64,000 bases of DNA from Niallia sp052318935 (GTDB lineage: Bacteria; Bacillota; Bacilli; Bacillales; Cytobacillaceae): assembly GCA_052318935.1 (NCBI GenBank), contig JBQRKO010000008.1; one strand, given 5' to 3'. Position 1 is the stretch's first letter. Each line of letters starts with the position of its first letter. Of the stretch, positions 45,189-53,378 are shown in pieces. Both the position numbers and the translations under genes were made by a program. The notes beneath the pieces are model-generated. The model worked only from the letters and a program-made list of their open reading frames with translations, made no database searches and had not been told where the DNA came from.

Positions 45189-45397
45189 GGCTGTTTTCTC
45201 AAAGTTTGTTATTTTTTACGTAAAAAAATGAGAGAAGAAGTACTCAGCAGAATGAATACACGTAGACTCCTGTGGGAATGCGAGAAAGACGAGACCCCAC
45301 AGGAGCGTATGCGACGAGGAGGCTCGACGCTCGCTAAACGGACGAAGTGTATTCAGGCTGCGAGTTTAAAAGCAACATTCTATTCGAAAACAACCTT
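45189..45397. repeat. GC-rich palindromic repeat, arm type A, inverted copy
   Basis: The reverse-oriented form of the copies at 5273 and 8385: GGCTGTTTTCTCAAAG, then TTTTTTACGTAAAAAA, GAATACACGTAGACTCCTG, core, GTGTATTCAGGCTGC, and an end GAAAACAACCTTG. It sits between the response-regulator gene and the sugar-binding protein gene. Confidence 0.85.
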
Positions 45398-45409
45398 GCA
45401 CTTTAATCT

Positions 45410-46996
45410 TTATATTGCTGATTTACGAAAATCTGCTGGCGTTTGACCAAAGTACTTTTTAAATACTGTGCTGAAATAACCAGAATTAGAGAAACCAACT
45501 AATTGCGCAACATCAATTATTTTTAGTTGATCATCTTGCAACAAATCAATCGCTTTTGTCATTCGTAAATGAAGTAAATAATCACTAAAGTTTTCCCCAA
45601 TATGCATTTTGAACAATTCCGATAAATAGGCACTATTAATATGAAACTGTTCAGAAAGCATGGTAAGACTAATCTCTTCACCGTAATGTTCCTCTAAATA
45701 AAATCGAACATCATCTACAATGGCAACACCAACACTTACCCGCGTTTTATGAATTTGGTCCATCATAGCATTTCCTAATTGTATCAACGTATCTTTTACT
45801 CTATTTTGCGAATTAAGCTCCCATATACTTTGCTGACAATTCCATATAAATTGTTTGATTAGTTTTTTTTCAAACCCATATTTGTCCACATAAGAACTCA
45901 ATAAAAACAACAATCGATTAGAGACATAAAAGTAAGACAAAATAGAATGGGTTTGACTTTTACCCAAAATGGTGGAAACCTGTTCTTCAAAAACTTTCCT
46001 TTTATTGCTTTCCATGCTATTGATAATCTTTTTTTCTAAATCTGGAGTAAACTTAAACATTTCTTTATGAACGGTTTCATCTATGATTTGGGAATGCAGT
46101 CCTATGTCGCTTTGACTCCAAGAAAGCAAGCTGGATCTATATCCATTTTTCATATTTTTATAGTGGGAAACTGCTTTCCCAACCCCGATAACTACTTCAA
46201 GTTTCATATAGGTGTTTACATAATGAGTAATTTTCCTCACTATACTTTTTTGGCTATTTTCGCTGTCTTCCTTCATTAAATGAACAAAATGAATCATATT
46301 CCTGTATTGTGGATCATAAAAGGAATACGTTTGCTTGTGCTCTTTGGCAATTTCTCGGCAAAGCATGCGAAAAGGCATCCAAAGCTCTTTCGCTTTATGG
46401 GGATTTTTATTGGAGTCCCTTATTTCCACCGAGATAAATTGAAATAACCCCTTATCTAACTGAAAATGTTCTAGATTTAATTGTTTAATCGTTTCAAAGG
46501 GAAGAGATCGTTCTATCCAGTCTTCTTTTACAAGCTGCAGCAGAAACTGTTCTTGTTCTGCTTCCTTTTGTACAGCTGCTTTTTTGATGATTTTTTCCGC
46601 TTCTTTTCTCTGAGTAAACTCTTCATCTAATTCGGTTCGTACTTTTTCCAAAGCATCTGCTAATTCGTTTGGGGCAACTGGTTTTAATAAATAATGTTTT
46701 ACTCCTTCTCGCATTGCTGATCTAGCATATTCGAACTCGTTATATCCAGATAAAACGATTATTTTCACTGTTGGATAGTTTTGATGACAATGTTTAACAA
46801 ACTCAATACCATCCATAACCGGCATTTTTACGTCTGTAACAACAATATCGACAGACTGCCTTTCCAACAAAGATAATGCCTCCAAGCCATTTGAAGCTTC
46901 ACCTAAAATTTCTAATCCAAGATCAACCCAGTTTACTTTCATCCGTAATCCTTTTCGAATTTGGACTTCATCATCAATGATGAGCACCTTTTTCAC
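45410..46996 (-). CDS. AraC-type response regulator (YesN-like)
   Basis: A 528-residue response regulator. Receiver domain at residues 1-120 with phospho-acceptor D in VVTDVKMPVMDG; LSGYNEFEYA and LLKPV follow. A long linker leads to a C-terminal AraC DNA-binding domain (INSAYLSELFKMHIGENF, VGFSNSGYFSTVFKKYFG). GTG start overlaps the kinase stop by 4 nt (GTGA), with GGGGGG upstream; the longer ATG form at 47026 is unlikely. It probably activates the sugar transport genes downstream. Confidence 0.94.
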   Translation of the reverse strand: MKKVLIIDDEVQIRKGLRMKVNWVDLGLEILGEASNGLEALSLLERQSVDIVVTDVKMPVMDGIEFVKHCHQNYPTVKIIVLSGYNEFEYARSAMREGVKHYLLKPVAPNELADALEKVRTELDEEFTQRKEAEKIIKKAAVQKEAEQEQFLLQLVKEDWIERSLPFETIKQLNLEHFQLDKGLFQFISVEIRDSNKNPHKAKELWMPFRMLCREIAKEHKQTYSFYDPQYRNMIHFVHLMKEDSENSQKSIVRKITHYVNTYMKLEVVIGVGKAVSHYKNMKNGYRSSLLSWSQSDIGLHSQIIDETVHKEMFKFTPDLEKKIINSMESNKRKVFEEQVSTILGKSQTHSILSYFYVSNRLLFLLSSYVDKYGFEKKLIKQFIWNCQQSIWELNSQNRVKDTLIQLGNAMMDQIHKTRVSVGVAIVDDVRFYLEEHYGEEISLTMLSEQFHINSAYLSELFKMHIGENFSDYLLHLRMTKAIDLLQDDQLKIIDVAQLVGFSNSGYFSTVFKKYFGQTPADFRKSAI

Positions 46997-48771
46997 GATT
47001 GCATCCCCCCAGGTAAATGAATGCATAATATGATTGCAGTTCCTTCATTATGTTCAGTTTGTATATCATACGTAAAATGATCTCCATAATAAATTTTTAA
47101 TCTCCCAAGGACATTTTTTAAACCAATGCTATTGCCACTGCTATTTAATATATTACGTGTTTCATTATTTTGTTCTGTAAACATAAGATCTTTATATACG
47201 TCATTTGCTATCCCAACTCCGTTATCTTGTACTTGAAGAAAAAGCGTATCTTTTATCCGTTCAGACTTTATCAAGATTTCAGGTGCCTTATTTCCTTGAA
47301 AACTATATTTAACAGCATTTTCCACAAGTGGCTGAATAATAAATTTTATTATTGGCAGATCATTTGCCGAGGGATCTTCTTCTATTTTTATCTCAATCGT
47401 ATCTTCGTATCTTAGTTTTAATATTTCAGTGAAATTGCGGATATACCCAATTTCCTCCTTAAGTGTTACGATATCATTGCTTGTATCAAGGGAATATCTC
47501 ATCATCCGCCCTAAGTAAACGCTTACATTTACAACTTCTTTATTTTTCCCCTGAGCTGCCAATCCTCCCATTATCTCAAGGGTATTATTCATAAAATGCG
47601 GATTGATCTGCAATAATAATGCTTTATATTCTGCATTTTTCCTTCGCAAGTTTGCTTCATACTCTGTCTCAATCAAATGGTTTAACCTATCAACAGTGTG
47701 ACCAAAAATATTGATGGCGTAGCCCACTTCATGCTTATATGGTTTAATCGTTTTCAAAAATCGCTTGGCCCCAATAAAATCGCCATGTTCTATATATCCC
47801 ATTGCTTCCCGGAGCATTTCAAGCGGCTTAACAATTGTAGAAGCCTGCAGATAGGAAGCTAGGATGGTCGCAATAAAAATCAATGCACATATGATGAATA
47901 AATTCCGCTGCAGGTGAACTATTTTTGCAAACAGCTCTGATTTTGTCACTTCACTGATAAGGACCCAATTTCCTACACTTAATTTCTGATAAAAAACAAG
48001 ATAGTCTTCTCCTTCATATGATGTTTCGATTAACCCTTTCCCTTTAGGATACGCTGACATTTTTTCTAAACTATGTGAAAGAACTTTTGGCGGTGTTTTG
48101 ATTTTCCCCGGCAAAACATTGCTTCCATTTTGATCTACTATATAGACACGTCCTCTTTCTCCCACTTTAATTTTCGTTAATGCATTTTCCACTCCTTTAG
48201 AAGGAAAGTTTACTTTAATAACCCCAACCGCTTCTAATGTGGAAATATTAAATAAAGGAAGAAGGTAGCTGATTACATGGCTTTCTTTCATTTCTTGCGA
48301 CAGCTGGTAGGGATCCATATGTGCTTTTATCCATTTTTGATCCTTTTCCTTAAAATTTTGAAACCACTCTGCCTTGTTAAGTTGACGATTATTTCCCCAA
48401 GTTCCTGTTCCATCATTCAGAAAAACAGAAATAGAAACAGAGTTGGAATTATTAACCATCATAGAGGATAATTGCATTTTCAATTGATTCTTTAACAATA
48501 CTTGTTCAGTATTAGATACATCACTGTCTGCATTGATCCAATCTCGAGTTGCTTGGTTGACAAGCACTTGTTTCCCTAAATCCTCTACTTGTGCAGTAAT
48601 AGAATCAATATACAAAGAATACTGATCCATCTTTTCTATCGTGTTATTTTTTGTCTGTTCCTCCATAATATTAGTAAATCTTGTTGGAATCATGATAGAT
48701 AGGATAAGAAAAGGGATCGTTAATAATAAGGTAAAAATAATAAATATTCGATTGCGCAATGAAAAAAACAT
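46993..48771 (-). CDS. sensor histidine kinase (YesM-like)
   Basis: A 592-residue membrane kinase of the HisKA-type 'His_kinase' family (LytS/YesM group). Two membrane segments flank an extracellular sensor (about residues 15-35 and 285-305), followed by HAMP, then the phosphorylation region LLQINPHFMNNTLEIM and an ATPase domain (VENAVKYSF, NGVGI). I use the ATG of MFFSLRNRIF because GGAGGGGG lies 5 nt upstream; the 614-residue form lacks a site. Pairs with the YesN-like gene. Confidence 0.94.
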   Translation of the reverse strand: MFFSLRNRIFIIFTLLLTIPFLILSIMIPTRFTNIMEEQTKNNTIEKMDQYSLYIDSITAQVEDLGKQVLVNQATRDWINADSDVSNTEQVLLKNQLKMQLSSMMVNNSNSVSISVFLNDGTGTWGNNRQLNKAEWFQNFKEKDQKWIKAHMDPYQLSQEMKESHVISYLLPLFNISTLEAVGVIKVNFPSKGVENALTKIKVGERGRVYIVDQNGSNVLPGKIKTPPKVLSHSLEKMSAYPKGKGLIETSYEGEDYLVFYQKLSVGNWVLISEVTKSELFAKIVHLQRNLFIICALIFIATILASYLQASTIVKPLEMLREAMGYIEHGDFIGAKRFLKTIKPYKHEVGYAINIFGHTVDRLNHLIETEYEANLRRKNAEYKALLLQINPHFMNNTLEIMGGLAAQGKNKEVVNVSVYLGRMMRYSLDTSNDIVTLKEEIGYIRNFTEILKLRYEDTIEIKIEEDPSANDLPIIKFIIQPLVENAVKYSFQGNKAPEILIKSERIKDTLFLQVQDNGVGIANDVYKDLMFTEQNNETRNILNSSGNSIGLKNVLGRLKIYYGDHFTYDIQTEHNEGTAIILCIHLPGGMQS

Positions 48772-48966
48772 ATATCCCCCTCCATAAAGAAAACCCTTAC
48801 ATTTTATTCGAATATAAAAGAATTCATGCCTAAACAAACCCTATTGCTTTCAATGTAACATAAAAAAGAAATGCTAACATCTATTATATTCTTTTTTCTT
48901 TAAATGGCATGGAGAAGATTAACTTTATGTCACAAGTGGAAATAAGGAATTTCTGCTTAAACATCC

Positions 48967-49015
48967 TGTCTAAATGGTTCAGATCAAGCTGACATTCTAA
49001 TCTGAACCATTTAGA
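48967..49015. terminator. 17-bp perfect stem hairpin
   Basis: GTCTAAATGGTTCAGAT pairs exactly with ATCTGAACCATTTAGAC around a 15-nt loop. It ends 17 nt beyond the stop of the amino-acid ABC ATPase gene. No strong U tract, so it may protect or end that transcript. The rest of 48772-49031 is non-coding. Confidence 0.65.
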
Positions 49016-49031
49016 CTCTTATCATTTCGAA

Positions 49032-49772
49032 TCAATTTTGCCTTAAAAAAGCTTTTGTCCGTTCAAACTGAGGATTGGTGAACAAATCAGCTGGATGACC
49101 AGATTCAACAATTTCTCCTTTGTCCATGAAGATAACCTTGTTCGCCACTTCTCTGGCAAATCCCATCTCATGTGTTACGACAATCATGGTCATATGCTCT
49201 TCAGCTAAGTCTTTCATCACCTTTAGTACTTCCCCGGTCAATTCTGGATCTAAAGCAGATGTCGGTTCATCAAACAGCATAATTTCTGGATTCATCATAA
49301 GAGCACGAGCAATTGCTACTCGCTGCTTTTGTCCGCCGGAAAGATTTGCTGGGTATGCGTTTGCTCTTTCCGTCAGCCCAACCTTCTCCAACAGCTCTTT
49401 GCTTCTAGCCTGAATTTGAGCGGATGATTCTTTCTTCGCCATTTTAGGTGCAAGCTCTAAATTTTGTTTGACTGTAAGATGTGGAAAAAGATTAAAATGC
49501 TGAAAGACCATCCCCATTTTTGAGGTAATCTGTTTAATTTCCTGTGGTTTGGAGTATACTCCCTCTTTCACTAGATCGTCTCCGCAAACCCGGATGCTTC
49601 CTCCTTGTATTTGTTCTAAGTGAACAAGACTGCGGAGCATCGTGCTTTTTCCGGAGCCGGAAGGACCAATTACTGCCACTACATCGTTTTTATTTACATC
49701 AAACGTTATTTGCTTTAATACATCCAAGTTGCCGTATGATTTTTTAAGATTGGATATTTCCATAATAGCCAT
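49032..49772 (-). CDS. polar amino-acid ABC transporter ATP-binding protein
   Basis: ATPase subunit of a GlnQ/TcyC type importer. Walker A GPSGSGKST, Q-loop VFQHFNLFPHLT, signature LSGGQKQR, Walker B IMLFDEPTSALDP and H-loop VVTHEMGFA are complete. I prefer the ATG of MAIMEISN (about 246 residues); MNMAIM two codons earlier is possible. It follows the permease gene with 16 nt between stop and start. Confidence 0.94.
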   Translation of the reverse strand: MAIMEISNLKKSYGNLDVLKQITFDVNKNDVVAVIGPSGSGKSTMLRSLVHLEQIQGGSIRVCGDDLVKEGVYSKPQEIKQITSKMGMVFQHFNLFPHLTVKQNLELAPKMAKKESSAQIQARSKELLEKVGLTERANAYPANLSGGQKQRVAIARALMMNPEIMLFDEPTSALDPELTGEVLKVMKDLAEEHMTMIVVTHEMGFAREVANKVIFMDKGEIVESGHPADLFTNPQFERTKAFLRQN

Positions 49773-49788
49773 ATTCATCACACCCTTT

Positions 49789-50448
49789 TTATTCAAATTT
49801 AAATCTTCGTTCAACCCATTTAAACAGTATCGTTAATAAAAGCGTCATGATTAGATAAATGATCCCAGCAACAAAAAATGGTGCGATTGTAAAGTCACGG
49901 TTTACTGCTGTCTGTGCAAAATGCAATATTTCTGGAACAGCAACAGCATAAAGCAATGCGGTATCCTTCACCAACGTCACTGATTCGTTTGCGACAGCAG
50001 GAAGTGCTATTCGAAACATTTGCGGCATGACAACACGCGTTGTCGTCTGCCATTTATTTAAACCGAGCACTTGAGAAGCTTCATATTGTCCTTTATCGAT
50101 TGCCAAAAGACCGCCACGAAAAATTTCCGCAAAATAAGCGGCATAATTTAAAATAAATCCTAAAGAAGCAGCGACAAAACGATCTAATACCATATATTCA
50201 CCAATTACAGGAATCATTGGCAGTCCAAAGCAGATAAATAATAGTTGCAGCAACAGAGGTGTGCCGCGCATCACGTAAATATATGCATTCGCAAGCCAGG
50301 ATAAAGGCTTAATGCTGCTTCTTACAGCAAGTGTCAACACGAATCCTAAAGGAATCGACACGACAATAGCTATTAGAAATAAAAGAATCGTTGCCTGTGC
50401 CCCTTCCAACATGGGCTTTAGTATTGAGATTAAGTATTCTAAAGACAT
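49789..50448 (-). CDS. polar amino-acid ABC transporter permease
   Basis: HisM/GlnP-type permease of 219 residues with about five membrane segments. EAA-like loop: GQYEASQVLGLNKWQTTTRVVMPQ. ATG of MSLEYLIS is preceded by GGGAGGG nine nt upstream; the longer 226-residue form starts inside the ribosome site region. It lies 300 nt after the binding-protein gene, with a type A repeat and a hairpin between. Confidence 0.93.
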   Translation of the reverse strand: MSLEYLISILKPMLEGAQATILLFLIAIVVSIPLGFVLTLAVRSSIKPLSWLANAYIYVMRGTPLLLQLLFICFGLPMIPVIGEYMVLDRFVAASLGFILNYAAYFAEIFRGGLLAIDKGQYEASQVLGLNKWQTTTRVVMPQMFRIALPAVANESVTLVKDTALLYAVAVPEILHFAQTAVNRDFTIAPFFVAGIIYLIMTLLLTILFKWVERRFKFE

Positions 50449-50471
50449 GGAAAAAATCCCTCCCAACAAGC

Positions 50472-50501
50472 AAAACAGGACTCCTCTAGGAACCCTGTTT
50501 T
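50472..50501 (-). terminator. hairpin between binding-protein and permease genes
   Basis: AAAACAGG pairs with CCCTGTTTT over a 13-nt loop. It is 24 nt upstream of the permease start and downstream of the type A repeat. Could partly terminate and so raise binding protein over permease. Confidence 0.5.
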
Positions 50502-50534
50502 GCCCTATATTTATTCAATCGTTTTATTATTTTG

Positions 50535-50752
50535 GCTCTTTTCGTATAGTATTGTTGTTATTTAACCCGCAGCCTGAATACACTTCGCTTTCCGCGGGCG
50601 AGTGCCGAGCCTCCTCGTCGCTATGCTCCTGTGGGGTCTCGTCTTTCTCGCTTTTCCCGCAGGAGTCTTCGTGTATTCAGGCTGCTCAGTACTTCAACCA
50701 TGTTTATTAATTTTATTCAAAAACAACAAACTTTTAGAAAACAACCATTATT
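50535..50752. repeat. GC-rich palindromic repeat, arm type A, copy 5
   Basis: Arms TTGGCTCTTTTCGTATAG and a GAAAACAACC-type end, inner arms GCAGCCTGAATACAC and GTGTATTCAGGCTGC, core with CTCCTGTGGG and CCCGCAGGAG. It lies between the amino-acid binding-protein gene and its permease gene. Confidence 0.85.
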
Positions 50753-51524
50753 TTAAAACTTTTTCTTGTCCAAACCATTTTTCCGAGATTTTAGCAGCAG
50801 AGCCGTCCGTGTTCATCTCATCAAGTGCTTTTTGCAGTTTCTCTAGCAGCTCTTCATTCCCTTTTTTCACGCCAACTCCATATTCTTCTGGAGCAAGTGA
50901 TTCATTGAGAACTTTAAAACTACCTTTTTCTTTCGTCATATAATAATTAATAACAACCTCATCAATTACTACTGCATCCAAACGGCCGGATTTTAGATCA
51001 TTTAATGCCATTACATTATCCGAAAACTCCGTAACTTCTTTGATTTTCGATTTAATTGGATTTGCGTCCAAAGCATCTGCTGCAGAAGACAGAGATTGTA
51101 GACCAACTACTTTTCCTTTTAAATCATCTAGTTTAGCAAGTTTAGAATCTGCTAGTGTTACAACAACTTGCGCATTTTTCAAATATGGTTTCGTGAACAA
51201 AACTTTCTTTTTGCGATCATCTGTAATCGTATAGCCATTCCAAATAAGGTCAATTCGACCACTGCTTAGTTCTGATTCTTTCGTTTTCCAATCGATAGGC
51301 TGAAACTTTACTTTTACGCCCATTTTTTCAGCTGCCGCTTTCGCATAGTCTATGTCGAAGCCAACAATTTTATTATTTTCATCTCTAAATCCCATTGGGG
51401 CGAATTTATCGTCGATACCAATTACTAATGTATTGTCTTTTTTATCACTTGTAGATTTCGAGCATCCAGTAAGAATTGCAAATAATGCTGTGATGCATAG
51501 AACAATCATTGCCAAACGTTTCAT
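50748..51524 (-). CDS. polar amino-acid-binding lipoprotein
   Basis: A 258-residue substrate-binding lipoprotein (lipobox ILTGC near residue 20). Type II binding fold with DDKFAPMGFRDENNKIVGFDIDYAK and a ligand-site region SGRIDLIWNGYTIT typical of cystine/polar amino-acid binders. ATG of MKRLAMIV is used; a GTG five codons earlier gives the longer form. First gene of the three-gene importer. Two direct repeats upstream may bind its regulator. Confidence 0.92.
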   Translation of the reverse strand: MKRLAMIVLCITALFAILTGCSKSTSDKKDNTLVIGIDDKFAPMGFRDENNKIVGFDIDYAKAAAEKMGVKVKFQPIDWKTKESELSSGRIDLIWNGYTITDDRKKKVLFTKPYLKNAQVVVTLADSKLAKLDDLKGKVVGLQSLSSAADALDANPIKSKIKEVTEFSDNVMALNDLKSGRLDAVVIDEVVINYYMTKEKGSFKVLNESLAPEEYGVGVKKGNEELLEKLQKALDEMNTDGSAAKISEKWFGQEKVLK

Positions 51525-51626
51525 CTGAAAGTAAACCACCTTTAGTTGTATTAAATTTTGTTAGTATAAAAAATATTGCATTCACGTACCTACTCATCGT
51601 CTTAAGAATATAAATAGATTGCCTTT

Positions 51627-51657
51627 AAACATACAAACTAGAATAAAAACATACAAA
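51627..51657. promoter_or_regulatory. direct repeat AAACATACAAA x2
   Basis: AAACATACAAA at 51627-51637 and 51647-51657, start to start 20 bp (two DNA turns), about 100-130 bp upstream of the amino-acid binding-protein gene. Spacing suits cooperative binding of a regulator; none is identified. The rest of 51525-51906 contains no gene apart from the palindrome at 51784. Confidence 0.4.
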
Positions 51658-51783
51658 TTCCTACAAACACTTTATCACGATACTATATTAGAGTAGTGAA
51701 TAACCTCATTTAATCTATCACGAAGTAAAAGTTTATGTCAATGAATTTTTTAGTATATTAGCAGACTAAAGGGGTCTTAACTA

Positions 51784-51796
51784 GGGGTCTGACCCC
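51784..51796. repeat. GGGGTC-T-GACCCC palindrome
   Basis: Same 6-1-6 palindrome as at 31112 and 55967. It lies 110 bp before a small hypothetical gene. Confidence 0.6.
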
Positions 51797-51906
51797 AAGT
51801 TTCCCTTTCATTCAAAAGAAAGATGAAGTATAGTGGAATCAATGAAAAATTCAATGGAGAATCCACTTTAAAATGGAAATGCAGTGAACGGAAAGGATTG
51901 TTATTT

Positions 51907-52212
51907 ATGATAAAAAAAGCAGATATTTTGGAAAGGCTAAAATCGTTGATCGGCAATGAGCTTACTAGTCAGAATTTACATGAAGCTGTGTTTTGTGAAG
52001 AAAAACATACAAAAATACGACGTCGTTTTCACGCTGGTACGCGTACTTATCTTTATTACAAAACCCACATTCCAAATGACCCTGACGTGCAATCATTTGC
52101 AGATATAACGATTCTAGGAAATCCGTATACATATAGAATTGGTATCGAAGAAAAGGAAGGTCAAATTATCATTAATTCCGAAGCAAGAATTTCTTTTACC
52201 TATATTTCCTGA
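51907..52212 (+). CDS. small hypothetical protein (101 aa)
   Basis: Starts at the ATG with AAAGGA nine nt upstream; the longer 129-residue form reads through this site. Unrecognised protein (MIKKADILERLKSLIGNELT...) with a likely mixed alpha/beta domain, TKIRRRFHAGTRTYLYYKTH in the middle and no membrane segment. The only plus-strand gene between 31 kb and the end of the window, bounded by repeats on both sides. Confidence 0.6.
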   Translation: MIKKADILERLKSLIGNELTSQNLHEAVFCEEKHTKIRRRFHAGTRTYLYYKTHIPNDPDVQSFADITILGNPYTYRIGIEEKEGQIIINSEARISFTYIS

Positions 52213-52217
52213 CATTG

Positions 52218-52253
52218 GTGCCAGACCCCCAATTCACTGGGGGTCTGGCACCA
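52218..52253. repeat. long palindrome with GGGGGTCTGG half-sites
   Basis: GGTGCCAGACCCCC pairs with GGGGGTCTGGCACC around AATTCACT. It abuts the left end of the type C element. Related to the GGGGTCTGACCCC palindromes in the window. Confidence 0.65.
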
Positions 52254-52534
52254 ATGTCATCAACTTAAGATTCTATAGATTGAAAACTATGGAATATCAT
52301 GGAATTAGATACCCTTTATTTAAAAGAAATACCTCATTTGTTTGGAGAGGTGTCCGCTCGACTCCTACGGGATTAGCGAGAAAGACGAGACCCCACAGGA
52401 GCAAAGCGACGAGGAGGCTCGGCGCTCGCCCCGTGGAAAGCGAGCGGTAAGCCTCGGAGAACAGAACGGAAAACCTTACTTCCTATTCAGTTGCTCATTT
52501 TCCTTTTTTTTTGAAGCTTAGCTTGATGACATTG
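52252..52534. mobile_element. palindromic MITE-like repeat, arm type C, copy 2
   Basis: 283 bp, opposite orientation to the copy at 37058. Terminal inverted repeats are CAATGTCATCAACTTAAGAT and the complement of CTTAGCTTGATGACATTG. It shares inner arms and the GC-rich core with copy 1. Lies between the small hypothetical gene and the metal/peptide transporter genes. No coding capacity. Confidence 0.8.
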
Positions 52535-52565
52535 GGTCTGGAACCAAAACAGGAAACCATCGTTT

Positions 52566-53378
52566 CTACTCCTTTACATCTAATGAATCTCGGAGACTAT
52601 CACCAATCAAATTAAAGCTTAAAACCGTAATGGCGATCATGACGCCAGGGTAAAACATTAATTCAGGATGAAGTTGGAAATAGGCACGGCTTTCATTCAG
52701 CATTGCTCCCCATTCCGGCATAGGAGGCTGTGCACCTAAACCTAGGAAAGATAAAGCTGAAATCATTAATATAATCTTTCCGATATCAAGTGAAGCAATA
52801 ACTGCAATCGTTGGAACGACGTGTCTAACTAAATGACGAGTTATAATGGCGAAGCTTGAGCTCCCAGCAGTGATGGCAGACTGTATATAGTTTTTTTCTT
52901 TTTCGGCAATCACAATACTCCGTGTAATCCGAGCATAAGTAAACCACTTGGAGCAAACAATGGCAATCGCGATATTAGTTAGACTAGGACCTAAGAATCC
53001 AGTAAGGGCAATAGCAATTAAAAAGTCTGGAATCGTCATAAATCCATCTGCGATTCGCATAAAAAAAGCGTCCCACTTACCACCAAGGTAGCTTGAAAAT
53101 AACCCGATCGCTGCACCAATTACGATTGCTGTTAACACAACAAGAAACGTGATTTGCAATGTTGCCTTTGCTCCTTCCATTAAACGGGAGAACGTACATC
53201 TGCCAAGATGATCTGTTCCGAGTGGATAGTCTGTACTTGGAGGTTGAAATCGATTGCTCATATTAATCTCCAGTGGATTATTTTGCACAATCAATGGACC
53301 TATTAATAGGATAAGGAGTAAAAATACAAGCATGCTGCATCCGAAAATTGCAAGAGGATCACGCCACATTTTTTTCAT
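52566..53378 (-). CDS. NikC/OppC-like ABC transporter permease
   Basis: A 270-residue permease of the peptide/nickel family. N-terminal membrane segment FGCSMLVFLLLILLIGPLIV is followed by the typical GTDHLGRCTFSRL motif and further membrane segments, with the EAA loop region ...SAITAGSSSFAII. The start is the ATG overlapping the previous stop (ATGA), with GGAGG upstream. It forms the channel with the OppB-like protein. No ATPase genes follow. Confidence 0.92.
   Translation of the reverse strand: MKKMWRDPLAIFGCSMLVFLLLILLIGPLIVQNNPLEINMSNRFQPPSTDYPLGTDHLGRCTFSRLMEGAKATLQITFLVVLTAIVIGAAIGLFSSYLGGKWDAFFMRIADGFMTIPDFLIAIALTGFLGPSLTNIAIAIVCSKWFTYARITRSIVIAEKEKNYIQSAITAGSSSFAIITRHLVRHVVPTIAVIASLDIGKIILMISALSFLGLGAQPPMPEWGAMLNESRAYFQLHPELMFYPGVMIAITVLSFNLIGDSLRDSLDVKE

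Noticed and set aside
51525..51780. T-box or other riboswitch upstream of the amino-acid importer
   Set aside because: No T-box sequence, specifier loop or terminator/antiterminator pair could be seen.
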